From Streptomyces sp. SJL17-4 (lineage in GTDB: Bacteria > Actinomycetota > Actinomycetes > Streptomycetales > Streptomycetaceae), in the NCBI RefSeq assembly GCF_036826855.1, contig NZ_CP104578.1, positions 682,001-746,000 of the forward strand: DNA of 64,000 nucleotides, read 5' to 3'. Both the position numbers and the translations under genes were made by a program. Positions 23,277-30,375 of this stretch are shown here, piece after piece; within the stretch, counting starts at the first letter, position 1, and each line of letters begins with the position of its first letter. The notes under the pieces were generated by a model that made no database searches, was not told where the DNA came from, and was given only the letters and a program-made list of their open reading frames with translations.

Positions 23277-24548
23277 ATGACCATGCGACGCGACGATGTG
23301 CCGGTTGGCAGATTCTCCCGGCGGCGCGCATTGCGGCTGGCCGGCGGCGGGGGCGCGCTGGCCATGTTGACAGCGGGCGCGGCCGGCTGCCGCAATGACG
23401 ACGCCGGCACCGGCGGCGCCGACCGTTCGGGCAGCACCGGTGAGGCCGGCAGTTCCGGTCCCGGCGAGCCGGCCGGCGGCGACTCGCCGGTCGAAGGAGG
23501 CGGCAAGGACGTGCCCGAGCCGCTGTGGACGAGAACGACATCTGCCCAGACCTACGGTGACAACGACGAACTGGTGGTCGCGAGCGGTGTGGTGATCGCC
23601 AGCGGTAAACCGCTGGCGGCCCTGGACGCCGCGTCAGGCAGGGAGCGGTGGTCCCTGGAGGGTGGCGCGGTCCCCGGAGCATCGATGCTGCTCGGCAACG
23701 GCACGCTGTACCTGGCCAGCGCCCGGTACGACGGCACCGTCTCCGGCTATGACCCGGCCTCGGGTAAGGAGACGTGGCGCAGCCACCTGGGCAAAGGCTA
23801 CCGGCAGCCGAGGCCGATCGCGGTGGACAACCAGCAGGTGTATGTCATCGCCGAGATCCTGGAGGCCGACGGCTCGTCCAAGACCAACGTGATCGCGGCC
23901 CTGAACAGTGATACGGGCAAGCTGGCGTGGCAGGAACGGCGCGATTTCGGCACCGAGGGGAACGGCATCCACGCCCACGCCGGGGGCCGCTACCTCGTTT
24001 ACACCGACTTCAAGAAGAACCTCACGGTCCGTGACACGGCCACCGGGAATCAGGTGTGGACGCACAAGACCACCAAGACCAACTACGGCTTCTTCGCCGT
24101 GTACGAGAGCCTGGTGATCGTTCCGCAGGGGCCGAAGCTCCAGGCCTTCAGTCTGGCGGACGGATCGGTGAAGTGGTCGGTGCAGACGGCCGAGAGCTAC
24201 GTCGCTTTCAAGGAACCGGCCGTCTTGGACGACGTGCTCTACATTGCCGACAGTGGCCGCTCCCTGCGGGCTCTCGATCCCCGTACCGGTAAGGAGGTAT
24301 GGAAGTCGGAAGCGCTCGCCGAGGCGAATCTCATGGTGCCACGGCAGTATGTGAAGGCGGGCGATGTCCTGTACGCGGCCACGGACCTGGACGAGCAGGG
24401 CGGTGTGATCGCCATCGACGCGAAGACCGGTGCCGTGCGCTGGACGTTCAACGATGGATCCGGTGACTACCACGCCTGGTTGGTGGCAACGGACGGGAAG
24501 CGGGTGTTCGCCCTGCACGGCAAGAAGCTTCACGCGTTGCCCATCTGA
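23277..24548 (+). CDS. Tat-exported lipoprotein with PQQ-type beta-propeller
   Basis: This is a 423-aa protein. The N-terminus RFSRRRALRLAGGGGALAML carries a twin-arginine motif, ending in the lipobox AAGC (Cys at about residue 38) and a Gly/Ser/Pro-rich tether. The rest is a propeller of PQQ-like blades: PLAALDAASGRERWSLEGG, VSGYDPASGKETWRSHLG, IAALNSDTGKLAWQERRD, LTVRDTATGNQVWTHKT, LRALDPRTGKEVWKSEA and VIAIDAKTGAVRWTFND. This resembles BamB-like or sensor propellers rather than quinoprotein dehydrogenases, as no metal or PQQ site is evident. The first ATG (23277) is used; a second lies 6 nt on. It is transcribed alone amid decayed genes. Confidence 0.85.
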   Translation: MTMRRDDVPVGRFSRRRALRLAGGGGALAMLTAGAAGCRNDDAGTGGADRSGSTGEAGSSGPGEPAGGDSPVEGGGKDVPEPLWTRTTSAQTYGDNDELVVASGVVIASGKPLAALDAASGRERWSLEGGAVPGASMLLGNGTLYLASARYDGTVSGYDPASGKETWRSHLGKGYRQPRPIAVDNQQVYVIAEILEADGSSKTNVIAALNSDTGKLAWQERRDFGTEGNGIHAHAGGRYLVYTDFKKNLTVRDTATGNQVWTHKTTKTNYGFFAVYESLVIVPQGPKLQAFSLADGSVKWSVQTAESYVAFKEPAVLDDVLYIADSGRSLRALDPRTGKEVWKSEALAEANLMVPRQYVKAGDVLYAATDLDEQGGVIAIDAKTGAVRWTFNDGSGDYHAWLVATDGKRVFALHGKKLHALPI

Positions 24549-24894
24549 CGCCTGTATGCGAAGGGCATCTGGGGTGTCCGTCATCCGTGGATGTCCGCTT
24601 CGGTCCAGAGGGTCTTGCCATGGGTCGGTGCAGTGTGCCGCCATGCGTTGCCCCGTTACGTTCTTCGTGGCGCCGCGATGGAGCCTCCGGCCTTGGGACG
24701 GGCTTGTCCATGGCAACTGATCCACGCATCACGTCCGCCGGCCGCAGTAGCCGGATACGAAGACACTGCTCGGGCTGCGCGGGCTGGGCGGTCAGCCCGC
24801 GCCCGCGGCGGTTTCGACCCGGTTCTGTCGGACAGTGCTTCGAGTATGCACGCGGCAGCGTGCTCGGGCACGGGGCAGCGGAAGCGGGGCAGCT
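24549..24894. other. Intergenic region, no gene recognised
   Basis: An 80-codon minus-strand reading frame (24898-24656, beginning MKLPRFRCPVPEHAAACILE) overlaps the end of the WD-like fragment as ATGA, but its later part is low-complexity Arg/Ala/Pro sequence and looks non-coding. Nothing else is seen. Confidence 0.35.
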
Positions 24895-25066
24895 TCATGC
24901 GTAGTCCGCCCGTCCGAGCGGGGAGTGGGACCTAGTGACCGTGATCGCCCATAGGACGAGGTCGTCCTGGCCGTCGGCGGCCAGGACGACCGTCCGGTGG
25001 TCCTCGACGGCGAGGGAGGCGAGCGGGAAGCCGCAGTCCGCGGCCGGGGAAGCGGGGGCGTACGCC
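24895..25066 (-). pseudogene. Possible C-terminal fragment of a WD-repeat-like protein
   Basis: The minus strand reads DCGFPLASLAVEDHRTVVLA then ADGQDDLVLWAITVTRSHSP and stops at 24895. The pattern (hydrophobic strand, Asp turn, strand, Gly-Gln-Asp-Asp, LVLW) resembles one WD40 blade (normally SGGxDGTVRLWDL). No upstream part is present, and it is cut off by the adjacent regulator remnant. Confidence 0.35.
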
Positions 25067-25070
25067 GTCC

Positions 25071-25967
25071 GTGGTGAAGGCCGTCGCCGTCCCCGCCGAC
25101 TACTTCGCGCAGCTTCGGCGGGTGATGATTCAGACGGACGACCTGATCGGCCCCCGGCACGTCCTTCCGGCCCTTCAGCAGCACCTGTCCGCTCTCGCTG
25201 CTCGCCGCAGGGCGGCTCGCGGCACGCAGGCCTTCAAGCTCCTTGCGCTGGAGACCCGATTCGAGGAACCGGCCGGCTGATTGGCCCAGGACATCGGCGA
25301 CGAGCGGACCGCCCACGGGCACACCGCGAGGGCCCTCGACACCTCCCACGTCACCGGCGACACCGACCTCACCGCGTACGTCCTCGGGCGCAAGGCGCAG
25401 CTCGCCGTCGACACCGGCCACCCCGCCGATGCCCTGGGTCTCGCCTCGGCCGCCCGGCGTACCGCACGGCCCGGCAGCCGTCTGGAAGTCATCGCAGTCC
25501 TGCACGAGGCGCACGCGCACGCGATACTCGGGGACGGTGACGAAGCAAACCGCCGGTACGACACCGCGTTCCGTCTCCTCGGACGCGCCGATGCCGACGG
25601 CGTCTGGGGGTCCTGGCTCGACGCCGCGTACGTCAGCACCGCACGTGCTCGATCCCTCGCCGCGCTCGGAGCGTACGAGGAAGCCGCCGTCGGCTTCGAC
25701 AGAGCCATCGCCGCCCTTCCCGCTACGTACCGACGCGACCGCGGCGTCTACCTCGCGCGCGCCGCCCGCGCCCACGCCGAGTACGGAGACATAGGGCTCG
25801 CCGCCCGAATCGGCATCCAGGCCACCGGTATCGCTGCCGAGACCGGCTCCGCCCGCATCATCGGACAGCTCGACCGACTCGACCGAACGCTCGCCTTCGC
25901 GCCCCGTGAAGAGGGCGTCGCCGAGTTCCGTGCCGCACTCGACCGCATCGTCCTCCACCCCGCCTGA
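25071..25967 (+). pseudogene. TPR-type transcriptional regulator, N-terminally truncated with an in-frame TGA at a conserved Trp
   Basis: Translation in one uninterrupted frame gives VKAVAVPADYFAQLRRVMIQ through ALETRFEEPAG, then TGA (25278-25280), then LAQDIGDERTAHGHTARALD through GSARIIGQLDRLDRTLAFAP and a normal stop at 25967. Streptomyces regulators of this kind (XRE HTH followed by TPR-like helices) carry Gly-Trp-Leu at this point, so TGG to TGA is the likely lesion. The DNA-binding HTH expected upstream is missing. Everything after the stop remains in frame and well conserved, so decay is recent or the downstream part is still made from an internal start. Confidence 0.72.
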
Positions 25968-26133
25968 AATCCGCGACGCCGGGCTCCGCCGCGTCGTCAC
26001 CGCCTGGCGCGAGCCCGACACCTTCGTCCCCGGCGCCGACGGGACGGAACTTCTCGAAGAGGCCGGTGTCGTCGTCATCGAGCTGCCCGACCAGGCTGAG
26101 ACCGCCCAGGCGCCCAACCAGCACCTGCTCTGA
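25963..26133 (+). pseudogene. C-terminal fragment of a dCMP/RibD-like deaminase
   Basis: In another frame overlapping the regulator's end, the plus strand encodes PEIRDAGLRRVVTAWREPDT, then LLEEAGVVVIELPDQAETAQ and APNQHLL followed by TGA. This matches the end of zinc-dependent nucleoside deaminases often encoded next to such regulators in Streptomyces. The HAE and PCxxC zinc-binding motifs, about 90 residues earlier, are absent, so an internal deletion has joined the two genes. Confidence 0.6.
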
Positions 26134-26207
26134 CGCCGCCGACGGGCAACACGCCTCGACGTCTCCGAACGAGGGCGGATACCCATCGCTCCGAGCCCTC
26201 GCCGCGT

Positions 26208-26423
26208 TCAGGCGGCCTCGTACTCGTGCGCCCTCACTCCGCGCCACTCCACCCATCGGGGATCATCGAGCAGCTCCTCGGCGTCCTCCAGGCCGGCCCG
26301 TCGGAGAAATTCGACGACGTCTCGGTCGCTGTGGGCGAGTCCGAGGATGCCGCCCTGGCGGACCGTAACCCTGCGGCCGCCGGTCGGCGAGGGTGGGTGG
26401 ACGACTATCGGAGCGATGCTCAT
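26208..26423 (-). CDS. Small conserved Streptomyces protein of unknown function
   Basis: This is a 71-aa protein starting MSIAPIVVHPPSPTGGRRVT, then GLAHSDRDVVEFLRRAGLED and DPRWVEWRGVRAHEYEAA. The alternating hydrophobic/acidic pattern and clean codon bias support coding. I know similar small proteins from Streptomyces regulator/deaminase loci but not a function. GGAGG is only 1 nt from the ATG at 26423, which is unusually tight. Confidence 0.6.
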   Translation of the reverse strand: MSIAPIVVHPPSPTGGRRVTVRQGGILGLAHSDRDVVEFLRRAGLEDAEELLDDPRWVEWRGVRAHEYEAA

Positions 26424-26442
26424 GCCTCCAGGGTGCACCCGC

Positions 26443-26523
26443 TCAGGCGCGGACGCCGAGCTCGGCATCCGCACGGCAGATCTGGCACGGGGGCGACGTC
26501 GGCGACGCCCCCCACGCACACAT
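26443..26523 (-). CDS. Possible 26-residue Cys-pair micro-ORF
   Basis: The frame reads MCAWGASPTSPPCQICRADA then ELGVRA and stop, ending 20 nt before the start of the 71-aa gene. The CxxC and acidic tail suggest a small metal-binding peptide or the 3' end of a truncated gene. ATG is preceded by GAGG at close range. Weak support only. Confidence 0.25.
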   Translation of the reverse strand: MCAWGASPTSPPCQICRADAELGVRA

Positions 26524-26828
26524 CACCTCAGCAAAGCCGTCGCGTGCGCCCACGCCCTCTCTGACGACGGTGCGGCCCTCCGCACGCACCAGCACCTGCA
26601 ACGGCAGCAGCAAGGATCATCACCTGACTGCACGTCAGATGAGTCAGCAAAAGGTCAGCATCGATCCGACCAAACCCTGTCACACGTGCCTGAACCCGAG
26701 ACTCCGCTCGGTGCCTCCCGCACCCAGCAGGCCCCTGATCCCCGACCACAAGACAGGCAGCGGATCAAGGGTCCCGCACGGCGGCCGCCGGTTGGAGTGC
26801 GGCTCACCCGGACATACGTTTCCCCAGG
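26524..26828. other. 305-bp intergenic region, nothing recognised
   Basis: The only structure seen is CTGAC/GTCAG (26624-26638), a 5-bp stem. Base composition is less GC-rich than in the flanking genes. No reading frame shows coding bias. Confidence 0.4.
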
Positions 26829-27794
26829 TCAGCGCACTCGTCCGCGCGGCTTCAGCGGGGTGGCGGGCAGCTCCGGGGCGGTCAGGCGCTCACCGTCGTA
26901 ACCATGCACCTCGCCGAACCGTGAGCCCTTCTCCCAGTCCTCTCGCGCCTGCACGATCTCGTCACCGGATCGGCCGACGAAGTTCCACCACATGACGATC
27001 TCCTCCTCGAACGGCTCGCCGCCGAGGAGCATCAGTCCGGCGTCGGAGACCGCGCGGAGGGGAAGCTCGGTGCGGCCGCAGCCGAGGTAGAGCATGGAGC
27101 CGGGCAGGACCGGGACGCCGTCGACGTGGACCTCGCCGGACATGGCGAGGACCGCGTACTCGAAGTCGGGGTCCAGGGGGAGGCGCGTCTCCGTGCCCGA
27201 GGTGAGCGCGAGGTCGGCGCCGACGATCGGGGTGTACGTCGTACCCGGCGAGGCGGCGCCGTCGAGCTCGCCGAGGATCACCGTGGCCGTCAGGCCCGGG
27301 GCCGTGACCCGGGGCAGGTCGGCGTGGTGCTGGAAGTGCGGCTCCACATGGCGGTGGGCGTCGGGGAGGGCCACCCAGAGCTGCGCGCCGTGGAGGAAGC
27401 GGGCGTGCGGTCGCGGGCTCTCCTCCGAGTGGGAGATGGCCCGGCCCGAGGTCATCAGGCCCAGCTCGCGCGGCCGGATGGCCTGGAGGCTGCCGGTGGA
27501 GTCGCGGTGCAGGACCTCGCCGTCGTGGAGCCAGCTGACGGTCTGGAGGCCCATGTGGGGGTGCGGCGGGACCTGCATGCCCGGTTCGTCGGCGATGTCG
27601 TCGGGGCCGTAGTGGTCGACGAACGCCCAGGCCCCGACCATCCGGCGGCCCAGGTTCGGGAGCAGTCGGCGGACCTCGGTCGACTCACCGAGCTGGACGT
27701 GGCGGGGGCTGAGGAGTTCCCGTACCGGCTCGGCGACGACGAATCCGCGGCCGCCGCACACGGTCAGCGCGGCCTGACGATCAAGATTGCTCAT
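26829..27794 (-). CDS. Pirin-family cupin protein
   Basis: This 321-aa bicupin has N-terminal cupin segments FVDHYGPDDIADEPGMQVPP and HPHMGLQTVSWLHDGEVLHR followed by GLMTSGRAISHSEESPRPHA, the pirin hallmark that supplies the metal-binding His/Glu. The C-terminal cupin ends with LMLLGGEPFEEEIVMWWNFV. Pirins bind iron, and some have quercetinase activity; the role here is not shown. The start ATG (27794) gives MSNLDRQ with a weak AGGTTGAG upstream. It is divergent from the TPR gene. Confidence 0.88.
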   Translation of the reverse strand: MSNLDRQAALTVCGGRGFVVAEPVRELLSPRHVQLGESTEVRRLLPNLGRRMVGAWAFVDHYGPDDIADEPGMQVPPHPHMGLQTVSWLHDGEVLHRDSTGSLQAIRPRELGLMTSGRAISHSEESPRPHARFLHGAQLWVALPDAHRHVEPHFQHHADLPRVTAPGLTATVILGELDGAASPGTTYTPIVGADLALTSGTETRLPLDPDFEYAVLAMSGEVHVDGVPVLPGSMLYLGCGRTELPLRAVSDAGLMLLGGEPFEEEIVMWWNFVGRSGDEIVQAREDWEKGSRFGEVHGYDGERLTAPELPATPLKPRGRVR

Positions 27795-27914
27795 GCTCAA
27801 CCTGTTCCTGTCCGGAGACGGCCACCATTGTGGAATGTTCAACCATCTCGGTGTGTTGACGTGGTCGACCACCCCACAGGGTGGCAGATCCGGGCCTCGG
27901 GAAAGGGCGAGCAA

Positions 27915-28262
27915 GTGAGCGACACGTACTACGAGTTCGGAACGGCCGGCGAACGCTGGGACCGCGCCCGGCTCTTCTTCGACGCGAAGGAGTACGGAAC
28001 CGCCGTCCGCATCCTCTCCGGACTGGTCGAGGAGCACCCGGAGCAGACGGCCCAGCGGCTCCTTCTCGCGCGGGCCTACTACCACTCCGCCCAGCTCTCC
28101 CGGGCCGAGACCGAGCTGCGGGCGATCCTGGAGCGTGACCCGGTCGAGCACTACGCCCGGCTGATGCTCGGCCGCACCCTGGAACGCCTGGGGCGCGCCG
28201 ACGAGGCCGCGCCGCACCTGCGGATGGCCGCCGCGATGGCGGGCGAGACACCGCCGGCCTGA
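27915..28262 (+). CDS. Tetratricopeptide-repeat protein
   Basis: This is a 115-aa protein with about three TPR units: RARLFFDAKEYGTAVRILSG, QRLLLARAYYHSAQLSRAET and YARLMLGRTLERLGRADEAA. No signal or other domain is present. The GTG start follows AAGGGCGAG. TPR proteins are scaffolds, and no partner is evident. A 6-bp hairpin (CCACCC/GGGTGG, 27869-27884) lies in its leader. Confidence 0.8.
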   Translation: MSDTYYEFGTAGERWDRARLFFDAKEYGTAVRILSGLVEEHPEQTAQRLLLARAYYHSAQLSRAETELRAILERDPVEHYARLMLGRTLERLGRADEAAPHLRMAAAMAGETPPA

Positions 28263-28272
28263 CGCGGTCCTG

Positions 28273-28289
28273 ATACCCCCGTCCGGTAT
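28273..28289. promoter_or_regulatory. CsoR-like copper operator
   Basis: ATACC and GGTAT are inverted repeats separated by seven mostly C bases (ATACCCCCGTCCGGTAT), the arrangement seen in copper-sensing CsoR operators of Streptomyces. TATATT at 28287 overlaps its right arm and could be a -10 box, so binding would block transcription of the DUF6153 gene, whose start is 26 nt downstream. Confidence 0.55.
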
Positions 28290-28314
28290 ATTCGGCGGCT
28301 GGGAGGTCCTGGCC

Positions 28315-28722
28315 GTGCGTACACACCGAGCGGAACGCCGCAGACGAGCAGAAGGTGCCCTGGCGCGCCTTCTGCTCGTCGTCGTGCTCGCGCTCGGGGT
28401 GTTCCTGATGCACGCCGTCGGCCACCCCGAGGGTTCCGGCGGGGGTACGGGGACCGGCTCGGTCTCCGCCCACCACTCCGTCGCTCCCCCCGGTGACGAC
28501 GGCTCCGACACCGGGCACGAGCCGGGTTCGGGGATGGACATGACCACCCTGTGCGTGGCCGTCCTCGCCGGCTGGCTGTTCGCGGGGCTCGTCAGAGCCG
28601 CGCTCGGCCGCCGTCCCGACTGGCTCGCCCCGCTGCTCGCGCGCCTGACGCCCGCGCTGGGGCCGCACGCGCCACCGCCCCGAGCTCCCGACCTCGCCCA
28701 GCTGTCCGTCCTGCGGATCTAG
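28315..28722 (+). CDS. DUF6153-like His-rich small membrane protein
   Basis: This is a 135-aa protein. It has a basic N-terminus, one hydrophobic helix (RLLLVVVLALGVFLMHAVGH), a His/Asp/Met-bearing loop (HHSVAPPGDDGSDTGHEPGS, then GMDMTT) and a second helix (LCVAVLAGWLFAGLVRAALG), then a Pro-rich tail. The His/Met loop suits metal binding, and proteins like this sit next to DUF305 genes in Streptomyces. GTG 28315 has GGGAGG 9 nt upstream. The family number is from memory. Confidence 0.7.
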   Translation: MRTHRAERRRRAEGALARLLLVVVLALGVFLMHAVGHPEGSGGGTGTGSVSAHHSVAPPGDDGSDTGHEPGSGMDMTTLCVAVLAGWLFAGLVRAALGRRPDWLAPLLARLTPALGPHAPPPRAPDLAQLSVLRI

Positions 28723-28814
28723 GCCCTACCGCCACCGCGGGCGCCCCGCGCTGCCCGTGAACGCCTTCGGCCTGCCCTTTTCCGTCTGTACGACCAGCAC
28801 ACGAGGTATCACCC

Positions 28815-29516
28815 ATGCGTTCCTTCACCCATCGCACCGCCAGGAAGTTCGCCCTCGTCGGCGCCGCCACCGCGACCGGGCTGCTGCTCACCGCCTGCGG
28901 CACGGACGACGGCACGAGCGGGATGGACCACGGCGGCGCTACGTCCGCCACGGCGTCCGCCTCCGCCACGGCGTCCGCCTCCGGTTCCGCTTCGGCCGCC
29001 CCGTCCGGCGCCGCTTCCGGCTCCGGCGACCCCGCGGCCGCTCCCGGTGCCTTCAACGACGCGGACGTCATGTTCGCGCAGATGATGATCCCCCACCACG
29101 AGCAGGCCCTTGAGATGGCGAAGCTCGCCGAGGGCCGGGCCGAGGACCCCGAGGTCAAGAAGTTGGTCACCGCGATCGAGCAGGCCCAGGACCCGGAGAT
29201 CCAGAAGATGAAGGCCTGGCTCAAGGGCTGGGGCAAGCCCGAGTCCGCCGGTCACGGCGCCGGCGGCGGGGGCGGTCACGGCATGGCCGGGATGATGTCC
29301 GAGGAGGACATGAAGGACCTCGCCGCCGTCAAGGGCAAGGCCTTCGACCGCAAGTTCGCCGAGCTGATGATCGCCCACCACGACGGCGCCGTCGACATGG
29401 CGAAGGACGAGCAGAAGAACGGCGAGAACCCCACCGCCAAGGCGCTCGCCGACGACGTCGTACGGACCCAGTCCGCCGAGGTCGCCGCCCTGAAGAAGGT
29501 CCTCGACCGGCTCTGA
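28815..29516 (+). CDS. DUF305 lipoprotein, ferritin-like copper-associated
   Basis: This is a 233-aa secreted lipoprotein with signal peptide and lipobox LLTACG (Cys28). A Ser/Ala-rich tether follows, then two DUF305 half-repeats: DVMFAQMMIPHHEQALEMAK and FDRKFAELMIAHHDGAVDMA, each bearing the HH motif. A His/Gly/Met linker (GHGAGGGGGHGMAGMM) separates them. DUF305 proteins form four-helix bundles and are repeatedly associated with copper handling. It lies 92 nt after the DUF6153 gene and is followed by a strong hairpin. Confidence 0.88.
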   Translation: MRSFTHRTARKFALVGAATATGLLLTACGTDDGTSGMDHGGATSATASASATASASGSASAAPSGAASGSGDPAAAPGAFNDADVMFAQMMIPHHEQALEMAKLAEGRAEDPEVKKLVTAIEQAQDPEIQKMKAWLKGWGKPESAGHGAGGGGGHGMAGMMSEEDMKDLAAVKGKAFDRKFAELMIAHHDGAVDMAKDEQKNGENPTAKALADDVVRTQSAEVAALKKVLDRL

Positions 29517-29596
29517 TCCGGCCCGGCTCCCCCTGACCCGGCTCCCCTTTCCCGTCCGCACACGGCGAACGGCGTACGGACACGTCCGCGCGCCAC

Positions 29597-29629
29597 GGGC
29601 GGCTCGTCCCTCTCCGGGACGAGCCGCCC
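29597..29629. terminator. Perfect 14-bp hairpin terminator
   Basis: GGGCGGCTCGTCCC pairs with GGGACGAGCCGCCC around the loop TCTCC. It separates the DUF305 gene from the next lipoprotein gene, only 35 nt upstream of that start, so it may also attenuate read-through into it. Confidence 0.75.
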
Positions 29630-29663
29630 CGCCGCCGTACCCCTGCTCCCTGGCGAAAGAACG

Positions 29664-30317
29664 ATGACCACGCACTTCTCGCGCCCACCTGCCTCCGCTG
29701 CAGCCCTGCCCCTCGCCCTCGCCCTCGCCCTCGCCCTGGCCCTCGCCCTCACCGCGTGCGCGTCGTCCGGCGAATCCTCCGGTCGGTCCTCCGGCGCCAG
29801 GACCCCCGGCGCCGGCCCCGCCGCGCCCCTCAGCCACATCCACGGGCTCGGACTGCGCGGCGAGAGCCTCTACGTCGCCACCCACCAGGGCCTCTACACA
29901 CCCGGCGCCGACGGCGTCACCTGGGACGACCGCGCGGCGCTGCGCGCCCTCGACATCGCCGTCTCCCCCGCCGACCCGGGGACGGTCCTCGCCTCCACCG
30001 AGTCCGGCGTGGCCCGCAGCACGGACGGCGGCAGGACCTTCGCCCCCGGTGCGGGCCGGGTCCTCGCGTACCTCTCGTGGGGTGCCCCCGGCGCACTCTT
30101 CGGCGTCGATCCCGACGGCGTCCTCTTCCGCGGTACGGGCGGGGGCGCCGGCTGGACCCGGGTCTCCGCCATGCCGGGCGGAGCCCCGCAGGCACTCACG
30201 GTCGTGGACGCCCGCCGCCTGCTCGTCGCGACCGGGGACGGGGTGTACGAGTCCCGGGACGCGGGTCTCACCTTCGAGCGCCGGATGGCGGTGAGGACCG
30301 CGGACGGCGGCCACTGA
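29664..30317 (+). CDS. BNR/sialidase-like propeller lipoprotein (F510_1955-type)
   Basis: This is a 217-aa protein. Its signal peptide is an extreme Leu-Ala alternation (LPLALALALALALALTAC) ending in a lipobox Cys. The mature part has Asp-box-like blades: HIHGLGLRGESLYVATHQGL, ARSTDGGRTFAPGAG, WTRVSAMPGGAPQ and YESRDAGLTFERRM. Proteins of this type accompany DUF305/DUF6153 genes in actinomycetes; a copper-related role is inferred from that. The signal is encoded by GCCCTC hexamer repeats (29707-29748). It is short for a full propeller. Confidence 0.75.
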   Translation: MTTHFSRPPASAAALPLALALALALALALTACASSGESSGRSSGARTPGAGPAAPLSHIHGLGLRGESLYVATHQGLYTPGADGVTWDDRAALRALDIAVSPADPGTVLASTESGVARSTDGGRTFAPGAGRVLAYLSWGAPGALFGVDPDGVLFRGTGGGAGWTRVSAMPGGAPQALTVVDARRLLVATGDGVYESRDAGLTFERRMAVRTADGGH

Positions 30318-30375
30318 CCGGCACCACCGCCGTACGATCCCCACCCGGGTCGAAGCCCGTCCGTGTGCTCCCCGC

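Noticed and set aside
25278..25280. TGA as a selenocysteine or programmed read-through codon
   Set aside because: No selenocysteine-type hairpin is visible after it, the expected residue is Trp rather than Cys, and the gene also lacks its HTH. Nonsense mutation in a decaying gene is simpler.
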